50,633 nt of DNA. Source: an uncultured Pelosinus sp. GTDB taxonomy: Bacteria; Bacillota; Negativicutes; UMGS1260. The notes beneath the pieces are model-generated. The model did not search any database and was not told the DNA's origin. It was given only the letters and a program-made list of their open reading frames with translations. The stretch covers positions 1-50,633 of the forward strand of contig URQW01000015.1 of NCBI GenBank assembly GCA_900550105.1, given 5' to 3'. The first letter of the stretch is position 1. The number at the start of each line of letters is the position of its first letter. A program made the translations under genes and the position numbers. Positions 8,207 to 16,703 of the stretch are shown in pieces.

Positions 8207-8794
8207 TCATTTTTTAACAATGCTCTCGGACCTGCTTAGTGGAACGGAAAGATCCATATGTCCGTAAAGAGTGTCAATTTTTTTGCCTTCTACTAAAATT
8301 TGTACTTTATCCACTGTAGAAAATTCAGTAAGAGTATTTACCAAGGAAGTAACCAGAAGCATTTCCGTGGCAGATCCACCATTCCCCTTCAATAGGGCCT
8401 TATTAAAATCCACATAAGCAACGCCGTCTTTGATGGTAAGCTGCCGCAATTTTGTCCCTGCCGGAAACACCTTTGCGGTATGCGGCTGATTAGACCCAGT
8501 CAAAAGAGCTTCCACTGCCATATGGGCTGGTTGGTCATTTAACGGAAAAGTTCTTGGTTCCATCACAAGATGGGCGCCATCATCGCTGGGAAAATACAAA
8601 TTAAACTTGACATAGCTCAGCTTCGAATCAATAGGAGTACCCGCCGCCACTGGTTGGACAGGTGTTTTCGCAGCATCAGTTGAAGCGTTAGCTCCAGACG
8701 TTGACGTAGTCGCTGCACTTTGCGAATTGTCACACCCTGTTAAGAGCAACATCGGAAAAATAACAAAAAGCGCCAAAATCAAATACCGCTTCAT
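8207..8794 (-). CDS. GerMN-domain lipoprotein
   Basis: 195 residues starting with a lipoprotein signal peptide (MKRYLILALFVIFPMLLLTGC, lipobox LLTGC, Cys21), then a low-complexity Ser/Thr/Ala linker (about 23-55) and a GerMN/sporulation-type domain (about 60-190; NLYFPSDD, LLTGSNQP, VAYVDFNKALL, VNTLTEF). Such domains occur in GerM of spore-formers and in other envelope lipoproteins, where they are thought to bind cell-wall material. The ATG overlaps the stop of the amidase gene by 4 bp (ATGA), so both act on the cell wall from one transcript. Exact role unknown. Confidence 0.85.
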   Translation of the reverse strand: MKRYLILALFVIFPMLLLTGCDNSQSAATTSTSGANASTDAAKTPVQPVAAGTPIDSKLSYVKFNLYFPSDDGAHLVMEPRTFPLNDQPAHMAVEALLTGSNQPHTAKVFPAGTKLRQLTIKDGVAYVDFNKALLKGNGGSATEMLLVTSLVNTLTEFSTVDKVQILVEGKKIDTLYGHMDLSVPLSRSESIVKK

Positions 8795-9852
8795 GAACGA
8801 TTCCCCCCTCTGCTTGCTGCCTGTAGAAAGAAAGAATCAAGTCCTTGGACAATTCCGTTTGCCATTTTCTGCTGAAATTGACTATTTATCAAATCTTTTT
8901 CCTCTTCAGGATTAGAAATAAAAGCAAGTTCTATCAGCGCAGCAGGCATCGTTGTATGTTTTATAACATAAAAATTGGCCTGATACGTGCCTCGGTCCTG
9001 AAGATTTGTGGCCTGTACAAAAGAAGTCTGCAACGATTGAGCTAGGAGCGCATCATAATCTGATTTCTCATAATAATATGTAGCCGCTCCATTAACAGCT
9101 GGATTGGTAAAAGAGTTTGCATGAATACTTAAAAAGATATCGGCCTTGCGACTGTTTGCAACATCGGCCCTTGCCCCTAGTTCTTCTACGCCGCTTGCAT
9201 TTGGTCCATAAACATCCACATCAGTGTCACGCGTTAAGATCACTTTAGCGCCAGCTCGTTCCAACATGGCTTTTACTTTCGCAGCCACAGCCAAAGTAAC
9301 CGTTTTTTCCTGATTTTTCCCCGGACCAATAGCGCCAGGATCACTCCCACCATGACCAGGATCTAAAACAATAGTCTTCTGGGCAAGTCCTGCAGAATAA
9401 GAAAAGTTCGCTTTAGCTATTGGCTTACTAATATCTACGACAACACGATAGGGTTTATTATTCTTACTGTCGGAAGGAAGAGTAAACACTTTGAAATTGC
9501 TTGCCGTAATGACATCCGCTAAATCAATAACAAGTTTCGCTGCATTAGCGCCAGAAACCACATTGACTTTGCTAGCAATCTTCCCATCAAAACTGACAGG
9601 ACCTACACGGCCTGCCGCTGCATTTTTTATATCGACAACTAATCGCGGCTGTGCCGTCGATACAATTGTCCCCGCCGCCTGTACTGGGCCTGAGACATCA
9701 ACAACCATCCGAAATGATAGAGCACCTGTTGCTGCATCGACATGATTGGCCCAACGGATATTTGTTAAAGACGTGGTCCCTGCTCCAGCAAAAACGAACT
9801 GAGGAATCAATAAGATTGCCATAAACAATAAGATGGCAATTTTTTGCCGCAT
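8791..9852 (-). CDS. N-acetylmuramoyl-L-alanine amidase with AMIN domain
   Basis: 353 residues: a signal peptide (about 1-22, ending VFAGA), an AMIN domain (about 28-145, which targets such enzymes to peptidoglycan) and an Amidase_3 catalytic domain (about 158-345). Zinc-site motifs are visible: IVLDPGHGGSDPGAIG, the Glu in NQEKTVTLAVAAKVK, FLSIHANS, and ALIELAFISNPEEE with the catalytic Glu. It cleaves the bond between MurNAc and L-alanine of stem peptides outside the inner membrane. The ATG at 9852 has an AGGAGGTG site. It forms an operon with gerM, and an unusual inverted repeat sits in its leader (9871-9934). Confidence 0.94.
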   Translation of the reverse strand: MRQKIAILLFMAILLIPQFVFAGAGTTSLTNIRWANHVDAATGALSFRMVVDVSGPVQAAGTIVSTAQPRLVVDIKNAAAGRVGPVSFDGKIASKVNVVSGANAAKLVIDLADVITASNFKVFTLPSDSKNNKPYRVVVDISKPIAKANFSYSAGLAQKTIVLDPGHGGSDPGAIGPGKNQEKTVTLAVAAKVKAMLERAGAKVILTRDTDVDVYGPNASGVEELGARADVANSRKADIFLSIHANSFTNPAVNGAATYYYEKSDYDALLAQSLQTSFVQATNLQDRGTYQANFYVIKHTTMPAALIELAFISNPEEEKDLINSQFQQKMANGIVQGLDSFFLQAASRGGNRS

Positions 9853-9870
9853 TCACCACACCTCCTGTTT

Positions 9871-9934
9871 CTGCGACATACTTTGTTTTATTTTCGCCGC
9901 AAAAAAAATAAATCCTGCAGGACCTATGTCGCAG
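9871..9934. repeat. 10-bp inverted repeat in the amidase leader
   Basis: CTGCGACATA at 9871-9880 and its exact reverse complement TATGTCGCAG at 9925-9934 flank 44 bp that contain the 10-bp palindrome TCCTGCAGGA (9913-9922). The right-hand boundary is next to the ndoA terminator and the left arm ends 8 bp before the amidase ribosome site. It could be an operator pair or an RNA fold covering the leader. Confidence 0.6.
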
Positions 9935-9940
9935 GCAAAC

Positions 9941-9974
9941 AAAAAAAGCTGAAACCATCATAGAATTCAGCTTT
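9941..9974 (-). terminator. Terminator of the acpS-nnrDE-ndoAI-ndoA operon
   Basis: On the minus strand AAAGCTGAA (9974-9966) and TTCAGCTTT (9953-9945) form a 9-bp stem followed by a T-run at 9947-9941, directly after the ndoA stop. Confidence 0.85.
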
Positions 9975-9993
9975 AATGACTATGTTCTTTATT

Positions 9994-10344
9994 TCATAAC
10001 TCCATAAGACCAAGGCTAACGCGAATCGCCTCATCGACTTTTTCCATAACCTCTTCGCTTAAATGAGTCACTTTTTCTCGGAGACGCCGTTTATCAATCG
10101 TTCGAAGCTGTTCCAGCAAAATAACGGAGTCTTTATCCATTTGAAAGAGTTTCGCGCTAATTTCAATATGAGTTGGCAATTTAGCCTTAGCAATTTGTGA
10201 GGTAATTGCCGCCACAATTACAGTTGGACTATATTTATTGCCCACATCATTTTGAATCACTAAAACAGGACGGTGTCCTCCCTGTTCTGAACCGACTACA
10301 GGACTTAAATTGGCAAAATAAATGTCTCCGCGTTTTACGACCAC
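9994..10344 (-). CDS. ndoA: EndoA/MazF-type mRNA interferase toxin
   Basis: 116 residues, the length of Bacillus EndoA. The N-terminus MVVKRGDIYFANLSPVVG, EQGGHRPVLVIQND with R25, AAITSQ with T48, and the C-terminal EQLRTIDKRRL are the MazF/PemK fold marks; R25 and T48 match the catalytic pair known from the Bacillus enzyme. It cuts mRNA at short specific sequences when freed from its antitoxin. The ATG at 10344 is 3 bp after the antitoxin stop, so the pair is co-transcribed. Toxin identity is firm; the cleavage site cannot be inferred. Confidence 0.95.
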   Translation of the reverse strand: MVVKRGDIYFANLSPVVGSEQGGHRPVLVIQNDVGNKYSPTVIVAAITSQIAKAKLPTHIEISAKLFQMDKDSVILLEQLRTIDKRRLREKVTHLSEEVMEKVDEAIRVSLGLMEL

Positions 10345-10347
10345 CGC

Positions 10348-10623
10348 TTATTCACGCTCCGCCAGTAAAGTAGGCATCAAATCAGAAGCTTCACAATCGG
10401 CAGGCAAACCTTCTTCTGCTAATGCCAAATTAATGACCGCCATTTCCTGATACCCTTTTTTCATCATGTCCCGTACAGCCTTGCGTTTCTTATCCTCGAT
10501 ATACAGCCGCATTGCCTCTCGAACAAATTGACTGCGGCTTAATTTTTCCATGGCAATAATTCCGTCCACTTCCTGTAGTAAACTATTGGGAAGACTAATC
10601 ATAATCCGTTTTAATTCGGCCAC
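10348..10623 (-). CDS. ndoAI: EndoAI antitoxin, ribbon-helix-helix
   Basis: 91 residues. The N-terminal ribbon-helix-helix (KRIMISLPNSLLQEVDGI ... LSRSQFVREAMRLYI) binds DNA, and the acidic C-terminal tail (MAVINLALAEEGLPADCEASD) is the toxin-binding part. The start is taken as GTG at 10623, which follows a GGGGGTGA ribosome site; an upstream in-frame ATG at 10665 lacks one and lies almost at the transcription start. It has a near-consensus promoter with repeats that could serve as its own operator (10667-10696). Protein length agrees with the Bacillus antitoxin. Confidence 0.9.
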   Translation of the reverse strand: MAELKRIMISLPNSLLQEVDGIIAMEKLSRSQFVREAMRLYIEDKKRKAVRDMMKKGYQEMAVINLALAEEGLPADCEASDLMPTLLAERE

Positions 10624-10666
10624 TCTCTCACCCCCGCTGACTCTTGCGGCGCCTACATCTATCAAC

Positions 10667-10696
10667 AGTATATAGAACCATATAGACGAATGTCAA
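10667..10696 (-). promoter_or_regulatory. Promoter and possible operator of ndoAI-ndoA
   Basis: On the minus strand TTGACA (10696-10691) and TATACT (10672-10667) are 18 bp apart. The spacer holds two direct copies of CTATAT spaced one helical turn (TATAG at 10671-10675 and 10681-10685 on the plus strand). Ribbon-helix-helix repressors often bind such repeats, so autoregulation is plausible. It shows the toxin-antitoxin pair can be transcribed apart from nnrDE. Confidence 0.72.
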
Positions 10697-10748
10697 CTTT
10701 TATCTATCATAAACCAGCTGACAAAATTGCCCTTTGAAAAACCATCCG

Positions 10749-12302
10749 TTATTTTTCAGAAAGCAGGCCATAAATCGCAGCAGGAATCACTTCCGCTACA
10801 TCACTTGCCGCCATGCCAATCGGGTTACTTTTTGCAACTAAATCACCAGCTAAACCATGCAAATATACACCAAGCAAAGCTGCTTCATGACTTGAACAGC
10901 CTTGAGCAATAAAGGCGGCAATCATACCAGTGAGCACGTCACCCATACCGCCTGTAGCCATACCGGCATTGCCCGTAGAATTAATATAAAGTTCACCGTC
11001 AGGAAAAGCGATAATCGTAGCAGCCCCCTTTAACACAACAATACTCTGCCACTTTTCCGCATATTCTTTAGCTACAGTTAAACGATTCTCTTGAATTTCT
11101 TTAACGGAAAGCCCAGTCATCGCCGCCATTTCACCAGGGTGAGGCGTCAATACACACAAAGCGGGACTTTCCTGAAACAAATTTTCATCGACTGTTACTG
11201 CATAGAGAGCATCGGCATCAATAACAAAGGGTCTGTCTACCTTATGAACTAATTCCCGCACCAAATTCAGCGTCTCTTCCGTTCGTCCCAAACCTGGCCC
11301 GATTGCTACAACAGAGACGTTTTCCGCTAATAGTTCAATCCCGGGCAACGAATCAGGTGTCAGTATAGCCCCTGTCCCGCCAGGCAAGGGTGTTACCATG
11401 GCTTCGGTTAATTTTGCCGCAAGAATTGGATAGATTGATTCAGCTACACCTAAAGTAACTCGCCCTGTTCCTGCACGAAGCGCCCCAGCTGCCGTCAGCG
11501 CTGCAGCGCCAGTGTAGCCTTCAGACCCGCCTAATACTAGCGCCCAACCGCAGTCTCCCTTATGACTTTCTGCGTATCGTAAAGGAATTTTTGTCACCAT
11601 ATCAGTTGCGGTCAGCACATTTTGGCGAATCCGATCTTGGCATAGTAAAGCGGCGGGAATCCCAATATCATCAATAACAACCTGGCCGGCATATTCTGTC
11701 CCAGGATAAAGAAACAGACCAGGTTTAGCTAGCCCCAGGGTAATTGTATGATCTGCTTTTACTGCAGTCGATATAACCCGTCCATCATTTGCTTGAACGC
11801 CAGAAGGTAAATCAATCGCAAAAGTCAACTTTCCCGCCTTATTTATCGCTTCAATCGCTTGGGAAAATACAGGATATAACTCGCCTGTCATACCCGTTCC
11901 TAGCAACGCATCAACAAGGCAATCGGAAAATGACAGAGAAACTTTTAAACGGTCCCAATCACGCTCAGCAGAGATTTCTAAAATGTCAATTCCCATTTGC
12001 AACAAAACGTCAAGATGAACTGCCGCATCACCCGCTACATCACCTTGTTCAGAAAAAAGAAAAACCTTAACTTTAGCGCCACGGTTTGCCAAGTAACGAG
12101 CGACAACAAAGCCATCGCCGCCATTATTTCCTTTACCAGCTAAAATAGTAATCCGTTTTCCCGTCACATCACCAAGGATTTTTTCCATATATCGAGCAAC
12201 AGCTGCTCCGGCATTTTCCATTAAGACAACACCAGGAATTCCATACTCTTCTATTGTTTTGCGGTCTATTTCCCGCATTTCTTCCGCCATAGCTATTTTC
12301 AT
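10749..12302 (-). CDS. nnrDE: Bifunctional NAD(P)HX epimerase / ADP-dependent NAD(P)HX dehydratase
   Basis: 517 residues with two fused domains. The N-terminal YjeF_N epimerase (about 1-215) shows GVVLMENAGAAVAR and ILAGKGNNGGDGFVVARYL. The C-terminal ribokinase-like dehydratase (about 225-510) shows GDCGWALVLGGSEGYTGAA, GPGLGRTEETL, VIDADALYAV, LTPHPGEMA and the catalytic NAGMATGGMGDVLTG. Together they repair hydrated NADH and NADPH. The ATG overlaps the acpS stop by 4 bp (ATGA), an arrangement common in Firmicutes. Confidence 0.95.
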   Translation of the reverse strand: MKIAMAEEMREIDRKTIEEYGIPGVVLMENAGAAVARYMEKILGDVTGKRITILAGKGNNGGDGFVVARYLANRGAKVKVFLFSEQGDVAGDAAVHLDVLLQMGIDILEISAERDWDRLKVSLSFSDCLVDALLGTGMTGELYPVFSQAIEAINKAGKLTFAIDLPSGVQANDGRVISTAVKADHTITLGLAKPGLFLYPGTEYAGQVVIDDIGIPAALLCQDRIRQNVLTATDMVTKIPLRYAESHKGDCGWALVLGGSEGYTGAAALTAAGALRAGTGRVTLGVAESIYPILAAKLTEAMVTPLPGGTGAILTPDSLPGIELLAENVSVVAIGPGLGRTEETLNLVRELVHKVDRPFVIDADALYAVTVDENLFQESPALCVLTPHPGEMAAMTGLSVKEIQENRLTVAKEYAEKWQSIVVLKGAATIIAFPDGELYINSTGNAGMATGGMGDVLTGMIAAFIAQGCSSHEAALLGVYLHGLAGDLVAKSNPIGMAASDVAEVIPAAIYGLLSEK

Positions 12303-12682
12303 ATTTTTTTACCTCCCCAACAAATTACCTGTGCTGCCGCATACTTTTTCGCATGCGTCAGTGATATATAAATTTCAGAAATTCCTTTTTCTTCTGCCAT
12401 CTCAGCAAACCGGCCTGAAAGCGAAAGATGCGGTGCTCCTAGTTCATCAGGCAAAACTTCCATATCAATCCATTTGCCTTCTCTTAGTCCTGTTCCCAAA
12501 GCCTTTAAGAAAGCTTCCTTGGCAGCAAATCTCGCTGCAAAAGAAGCCGCGCAGCCTGCCCTGAGACTTTCACAGTACGCTTGCTCCGCAGGAGTAAAAA
12601 CTCGCTTTACAAAAGAATCTTTTTCTATGGCAGCAGCAATTCGGTCAATTTCAACAATATCAAGTCCAATTCCGATAATCAA
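12299..12682 (-). CDS. acpS: Holo-[acyl-carrier-protein] synthase
   Basis: 127 residues. GIGLDIVEIDRI at the N-terminus contains the Mg-binding Asp, and FAAKEAFLKALGTG contains the second catalytic Glu; ISLTHAKKYAAAQVI closes the fold. AcpS moves 4'-phosphopantetheine from CoA to acyl carrier protein. I take TTG at 12682 as the start because a GGGAGG site lies 7 bp upstream and the protein then has family length; the ATG further upstream (12706 frame) lacks a site. It is the first gene of the acpS-nnrDE pair. Confidence 0.94.
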   Translation of the reverse strand: MIIGIGLDIVEIDRIAAAIEKDSFVKRVFTPAEQAYCESLRAGCAASFAARFAAKEAFLKALGTGLREGKWIDMEVLPDELGAPHLSLSGRFAEMAEEKGISEIYISLTHAKKYAAAQVICWGGKKI

Positions 12683-12770
12683 GATACTGCCTCCCATCTC
12701 AAACAAAACTATGTCAACAGCCTTAGTTTTCTTTTAAGTATACCACAGTCTACAGCCAGAGAAAAAATCA

Positions 12771-12802
12771 AAAAAAGAGCGCATGGTCTCATGCACTCTT
12801 TT
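12771..12802 (-). terminator. Terminator of the ferritin gene
   Basis: A 12-bp stem with one mismatch (12774-12785 with 12790-12801) and a 4-nt loop, followed on the minus strand by a T-run. It lies just after the ferritin stop. Confidence 0.85.
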
Positions 12803-12818
12803 ACTAAAAAACAATGAT

Positions 12819-13313
12819 TTATTCAGCAGCTCGTTTTCCTAATTCCTTATCAATATATAGGATCGCGCTCCCCTTGTCACCTACAGTTTTAAGGCGTTCC
12901 AGTACAGCCGTGGCACTTGCTTCTTCTTCAACTTGCTCCGTAATATACCACTGCAAGAAGATCTGCGCCGCATAGTCTTTTTCTTTTAAAGCGACTTCAT
13001 AAAGTTTATTGATGCTTTCTGTAATAGATTGTTCATGTTTTACAACTGCTTCAAAAGTTTCTACAGGAGAACCGAAGTCATGTTCAGGCGCCTCAAGCGC
13101 TTCTAACAAGACTTTCCCGCCACGTTCAGACAAATAGTCCATAAGTTTCAGAGCATGAGCTCGTTCTTCTTCATACTGAACTTTAAGCCAATGCGCAAAT
13201 CCCTTTAGATTTTTTTCTTCAGAATAAGCAGACATAGCTAGATAGAGGTAAGCAGAATAAAATTCTTTTTGAATTTGTTTGTTAAAAGCATTTTGCACTT
13301 TTTCATTGATCAT
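12819..13313 (-). CDS. ftnA: Non-haem ferritin
   Basis: 164 residues, all-helical ferritin fold. Ferroxidase ligands E17 (QIQKEFYSAYLYLAM), E50 and H53 (QYEEERAHALKL) and the E/Q positions in FLQWYITEQVEEEAS are present, as in bacterial FtnA; the haem-binding Met pattern of bacterioferritin is not seen. It oxidises and stores iron in a 24-mer shell. It has its own terminator and is divergent from the epimerase-like gene, so it is probably a single-gene unit. The ribosome site is a GGGCGGG run before the ATG at 13313. Confidence 0.95.
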   Translation of the reverse strand: MINEKVQNAFNKQIQKEFYSAYLYLAMSAYSEEKNLKGFAHWLKVQYEEERAHALKLMDYLSERGGKVLLEALEAPEHDFGSPVETFEAVVKHEQSITESINKLYEVALKEKDYAAQIFLQWYITEQVEEEASATAVLERLKTVGDKGSAILYIDKELGKRAAE

Positions 13314-13454
13314 GATTTACCCGCCCTTTCTTCGTAACAGCTTCGCTTATCAGCTATATTCTAACAAAATATCCTAAAAATGTACAGGAGTTTCTAATTG
13401 AAAGCAGAATTTATAAAAAAAGCTTTGTGTAAATTTACTGAAGGAGGGTGCTTT

Positions 13455-14378
13455 ATGAACATTTTACTTACAGGTGGCACAGGTTTTATCGGTACAGCTC
13501 TCACCAAACAGCTTTTACATAAAGGGCATGCAGTGACACACCTTTTGAAGCAAGAGCCAGCTAACGCTTATAACATTCCCTATATTGTTAGTAAAAATCC
13601 GCAGGAACTCTTGCCCGCGGACACTCTTGCTAGATTTGAAGCCATAATTAATTTGGCAGGGTACAACATCGGCAAAGATTTACGCTGGACTAAGGCTATC
13701 AAAGATAAAATTCGCGACAGCCGTCTAAGCAGGACAGCCCAAATTGCTAACAGTATCTCATATAACTTCAGCACAGGTCAAAAAACACCGTCTTTGCTTA
13801 TTAACGCCTCAGCCGTAGGTTACTATGGGACAGCGCCGCTTGGTCCGCTCACCGAGCACTCCCCCTCTGGTACAGGGTTTTTAGCCAAAACCTGCCGTGA
13901 TTGGGAAGCCACCGCGGAAAAAGCCCGCAATGCCAAAGTAAAAATCGTCAGACTACGCTTTGGCGTGGTGCTAGGCCCCAATGGTGGCATCTTAACAAGG
14001 CTCGCCCAGCCTTTCGCCTATGGTTTAGGCGGCATCATTGGCAATGGCCAAAACCATGTCTCTTGGATTCACCTTCATGATCTTATTGCTCTGATTGAAT
14101 TCTCTTTATCGGGAAAATTAGATGGCCCTTATAACGCCACAGCGCCTCGACCTGTTACTATGCAAGAGTTCGGCGAAACACTCGGCGAAGCGCTTAACAA
14201 ACATTGCTGGACGCAATTTCCTGCTTGGCTGGCTCGTTGTTGTTTTGGCGAAATGGCTGATGAAGTTCTTCTTTGTAGTCAACAGGCGGTTCCCAGCGCC
14301 GCCTTAGCACAAGGATTTACTTTTAAATACCCTACATTAGATAAAGCATTACAACAAATTTATCTAGCAAAACAATGA
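13455..14378 (+). CDS. TIGR01777-family NAD(P)-dependent epimerase/dehydratase
   Basis: 307 residues from the ATG at 13455, chosen because an AAGGAGGG site precedes it; a longer frame starts at 13398 without one. The Rossmann motif TGGTGFIGTALTKQLL is followed by AIINLAGYNIG, SRTAQIANSI, LINASAVGYYG and FGVVLGPNGGIL, typical of the YfcH/TIGR01777 branch of extended short-chain dehydrogenases. A DUF1731-like C-terminal segment follows. Substrate unknown. It stands alone between ferritin and OPT and ends inside a perfect palindrome. Confidence 0.88.
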   Translation: MNILLTGGTGFIGTALTKQLLHKGHAVTHLLKQEPANAYNIPYIVSKNPQELLPADTLARFEAIINLAGYNIGKDLRWTKAIKDKIRDSRLSRTAQIANSISYNFSTGQKTPSLLINASAVGYYGTAPLGPLTEHSPSGTGFLAKTCRDWEATAEKARNAKVKIVRLRFGVVLGPNGGILTRLAQPFAYGLGGIIGNGQNHVSWIHLHDLIALIEFSLSGKLDGPYNATAPRPVTMQEFGETLGEALNKHCWTQFPAWLARCCFGEMADEVLLCSQQAVPSAALAQGFTFKYPTLDKALQQIYLAKQ

Positions 14379-14411
14379 GAAGGAGGGCTTTTAGCCCTCC
14401 TTCTCATTGTT
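14371..14411. terminator. 19-bp perfect palindrome spanning the epimerase stop
   Basis: Arms at 14371-14389 and 14393-14411 are exact reverse complements around a TTT loop, and the TGA stop (14376-14378) is inside the left arm. A strong stem is certain; neither strand has a long U-run, so termination efficiency is unclear. It separates the convergent epimerase and OPT genes. Confidence 0.7.
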
Positions 14412-14452
14412 TACAGTATTATATTTATGTATAACACTTCTTTTTTATATAA

Positions 14453-16486
14453 TTATTCTTTAATCGCTAAAACGCGATAGACAAATAAGCAAATCATCGC
14501 GATAAACATGCCAAGTCCTAGGAAGTCCGCCGTCGGACCAAAGGCTTTCCCTACAAGTGCTAACGGAGCATCACTACCGCCGCTCGAAACAGAAAAAACA
14601 ATCACAATGGCAATAATAACCCCCATCAGACTTTCACCAACAATAAGCCCGGAAGCAAATAATACACCGTGACGACTCGCTTTTTCCACATAAGCGTCTA
14701 CATCTTGAGTCTTACGCTGAACAGCTCGTTTTTGCAAATAGCGGTTTACGACATACCCCATGACCGCCCCAATCACTAAAGGCATTTCTAGCGTAGGCGG
14801 CAAGTAGATACCCATGCCAACAGCCAGAGGCGGCAACGTGTATTTAGCGGTATTTTTTTTCAGCATCAGATCAATCACAATAATAACAATTCCTACGGCA
14901 ATGCCAAATAAAATATAGCTCCAGTCAAGATTATGACTAAAAATACCTTTGGCAATCGTCGTCATCAAGGTAGCTTGAGGCGCTGATAAAACCTGACTTT
15001 CGTCCATACCGCTTCGCGGCATAGCGCCAACAAAGCCATAAGCTTGGTACAGCAGATTTAAAACCGGAGCAATGGCAAAAGAGCCAACGAGACAACCGAT
15101 CAGTAAAGCAACCTGCTGTTTCCAAGGAGTAGCGCCAACAAGGTAGCCAGTTTTCAAGTCCTGCATATTATCATTAGAAATAGCCGCAATGCTAACAATT
15201 ACACTGGTCATGAAAATGGCCAAAGCAATCGCAAATTTACTACCAAGTTCCGTATCAAATAAACTTACAGCCGAACCAATCAATAAAACAACAAGGGATG
15301 AAGTAATGATGCCTAAAATACCAATGCCGGAAATAGGACTAGCCGATGTACCAATCAATCCAGCCATATAACCACAGGCGGCAGCGACAAAGAATCCCAT
15401 GCAAATCGCAACAAGAACACCAACAATCACAAATACTCCCGTAACGCTTGCTGAAAGATGCGCATCAGAAATAAAAGAATAAAAAGTAGCTAACAAGCCG
15501 CACACAACAACGCCTAAAACAGCGCCAGTCGCTTTAGGCGATAAATCGGTATCCATACGATGCAAGGTATGATTCTCACCCGATTGTCGCATAGCAGCAA
15601 GCGAGATTTTCATGCCTTCAAGAATCGGTTTTGTTAAAGTAAGCAATGTCCAAATAGCAGCAATACCAATTGTTCCAGCACCAATGAGTCGTACCTTTTG
15701 CGCCCAAATCGAAGAAGCAAAGGCACCGATACTTTGCCCATCGGCCGGTGCAGTAATTGAAGTTAAATAAGGAACAAAAACGCCCCATGACAAAATCGTC
15801 CCTGTTAATATAGCCATCCCACTGGCTATACCAATCAAATAACCAGCACCAAGCAAAGCGGAAGAAAAACCAAGCGGCAACTGCGAAACCGCCTTGCCAA
15901 AAGAAAACCAATAATGAATAGCTGAAGAGAGGATTTGAAAACCATCTGCGCACAGGCTGACAAAACTAGCGACTACCCCGCCAGCTAGAATGTCTTTTAT
16001 GCCATTTTCTTTTCCCTGTACCGATTGACCACTGCCGACTTTAAGAATCTCAGCAGCTGCCAGGCCTTCGGGATAAGGCAGATCACTGTTAACAATCATG
16101 GCGCGGCGCAACGGAATCGTAAATAAAACGCCTAAAGAACCGCCACAGGCGCAGATCATCAGGGTCTGCCAAAAAGCAAAACCTTGCCAATAGCCAAGCA
16201 TTAATAAACCAGGAACAATAAAAATAACAGCAGAAAGCGTTCCGGCAGCCGATGCTTGGGTCTGTACCATATTATTTTCTAGCACATTAGAATCTTTAAA
16301 CATTTTTAAAATAGCCATTGAAATAACAGCAGCTGGAATGGAAGAGGAAAAGGTTAGACCGACTTTTAGTCCTAAGTACACATTCGATGCTGTAAAAATA
16401 ACAGTAATCAGCATTCCTAGTACGATACCGCGAACTGTCAGTTCAGGCACAGTCAGTTTATCGCTTTTAAAATCAAACGCTTGCAT
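14453..16486 (-). CDS. OPT-family oligopeptide (or metal-chelate) transporter
   Basis: 677 residues, with about 15 hydrophobic membrane spans by eye. The N-terminus (KSDKLTVPELTVRGIVLGML ... ASNVYLGLKVGLTFSSSIPAAVISMAIL) and DLPYPEGLAAAEILKVG are marks of the bacterial OPT/YSL family. These carriers take up peptides or metal chelates with protons across the inner membrane. The gene is monocistronic by position: a palindrome follows it and a c-di-GMP gene block lies upstream with its own terminator. The substrate cannot be deduced. Confidence 0.92.
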   Translation of the reverse strand: MQAFDFKSDKLTVPELTVRGIVLGMLITVIFTASNVYLGLKVGLTFSSSIPAAVISMAILKMFKDSNVLENNMVQTQASAAGTLSAVIFIVPGLLMLGYWQGFAFWQTLMICACGGSLGVLFTIPLRRAMIVNSDLPYPEGLAAAEILKVGSGQSVQGKENGIKDILAGGVVASFVSLCADGFQILSSAIHYWFSFGKAVSQLPLGFSSALLGAGYLIGIASGMAILTGTILSWGVFVPYLTSITAPADGQSIGAFASSIWAQKVRLIGAGTIGIAAIWTLLTLTKPILEGMKISLAAMRQSGENHTLHRMDTDLSPKATGAVLGVVVCGLLATFYSFISDAHLSASVTGVFVIVGVLVAICMGFFVAAACGYMAGLIGTSASPISGIGILGIITSSLVVLLIGSAVSLFDTELGSKFAIALAIFMTSVIVSIAAISNDNMQDLKTGYLVGATPWKQQVALLIGCLVGSFAIAPVLNLLYQAYGFVGAMPRSGMDESQVLSAPQATLMTTIAKGIFSHNLDWSYILFGIAVGIVIIVIDLMLKKNTAKYTLPPLAVGMGIYLPPTLEMPLVIGAVMGYVVNRYLQKRAVQRKTQDVDAYVEKASRHGVLFASGLIVGESLMGVIIAIVIVFSVSSGGSDAPLALVGKAFGPTADFLGLGMFIAMICLFVYRVLAIKE

Positions 16487-16670
16487 ACGAAAACCCCTTA
16501 TCTTATTATTTTTTGTTTCGCAAGAATCTCTGCTTATATCCCCCTTTCACACAATAAAATAGGCTAATAAAACCGACTTTATTTTACCATGTCTCTACTC
16601 AGAAGACTTTTTTAAAAAATTCTCGTTTTTCCTGATAATCCCTTTGTAAAAATATGTAAAACGATAAAAA

Positions 16671-16703
16671 AACAAAAACCTCTCGCATCGTCTACGCAAG
16701 AGG
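16671..16703 (-). terminator. Terminator of the HD/receiver operon
   Basis: On the minus strand CCTCTTGCGT (16703-16694) pairs with ATGCGAGAGG (16688-16679) and is followed by TTTTTGTTTTTTT. The stop codon of the HD gene (16692-16694) lies at the edge of the stem and loop, so the end of the gene is part of the hairpin. Confidence 0.82.
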
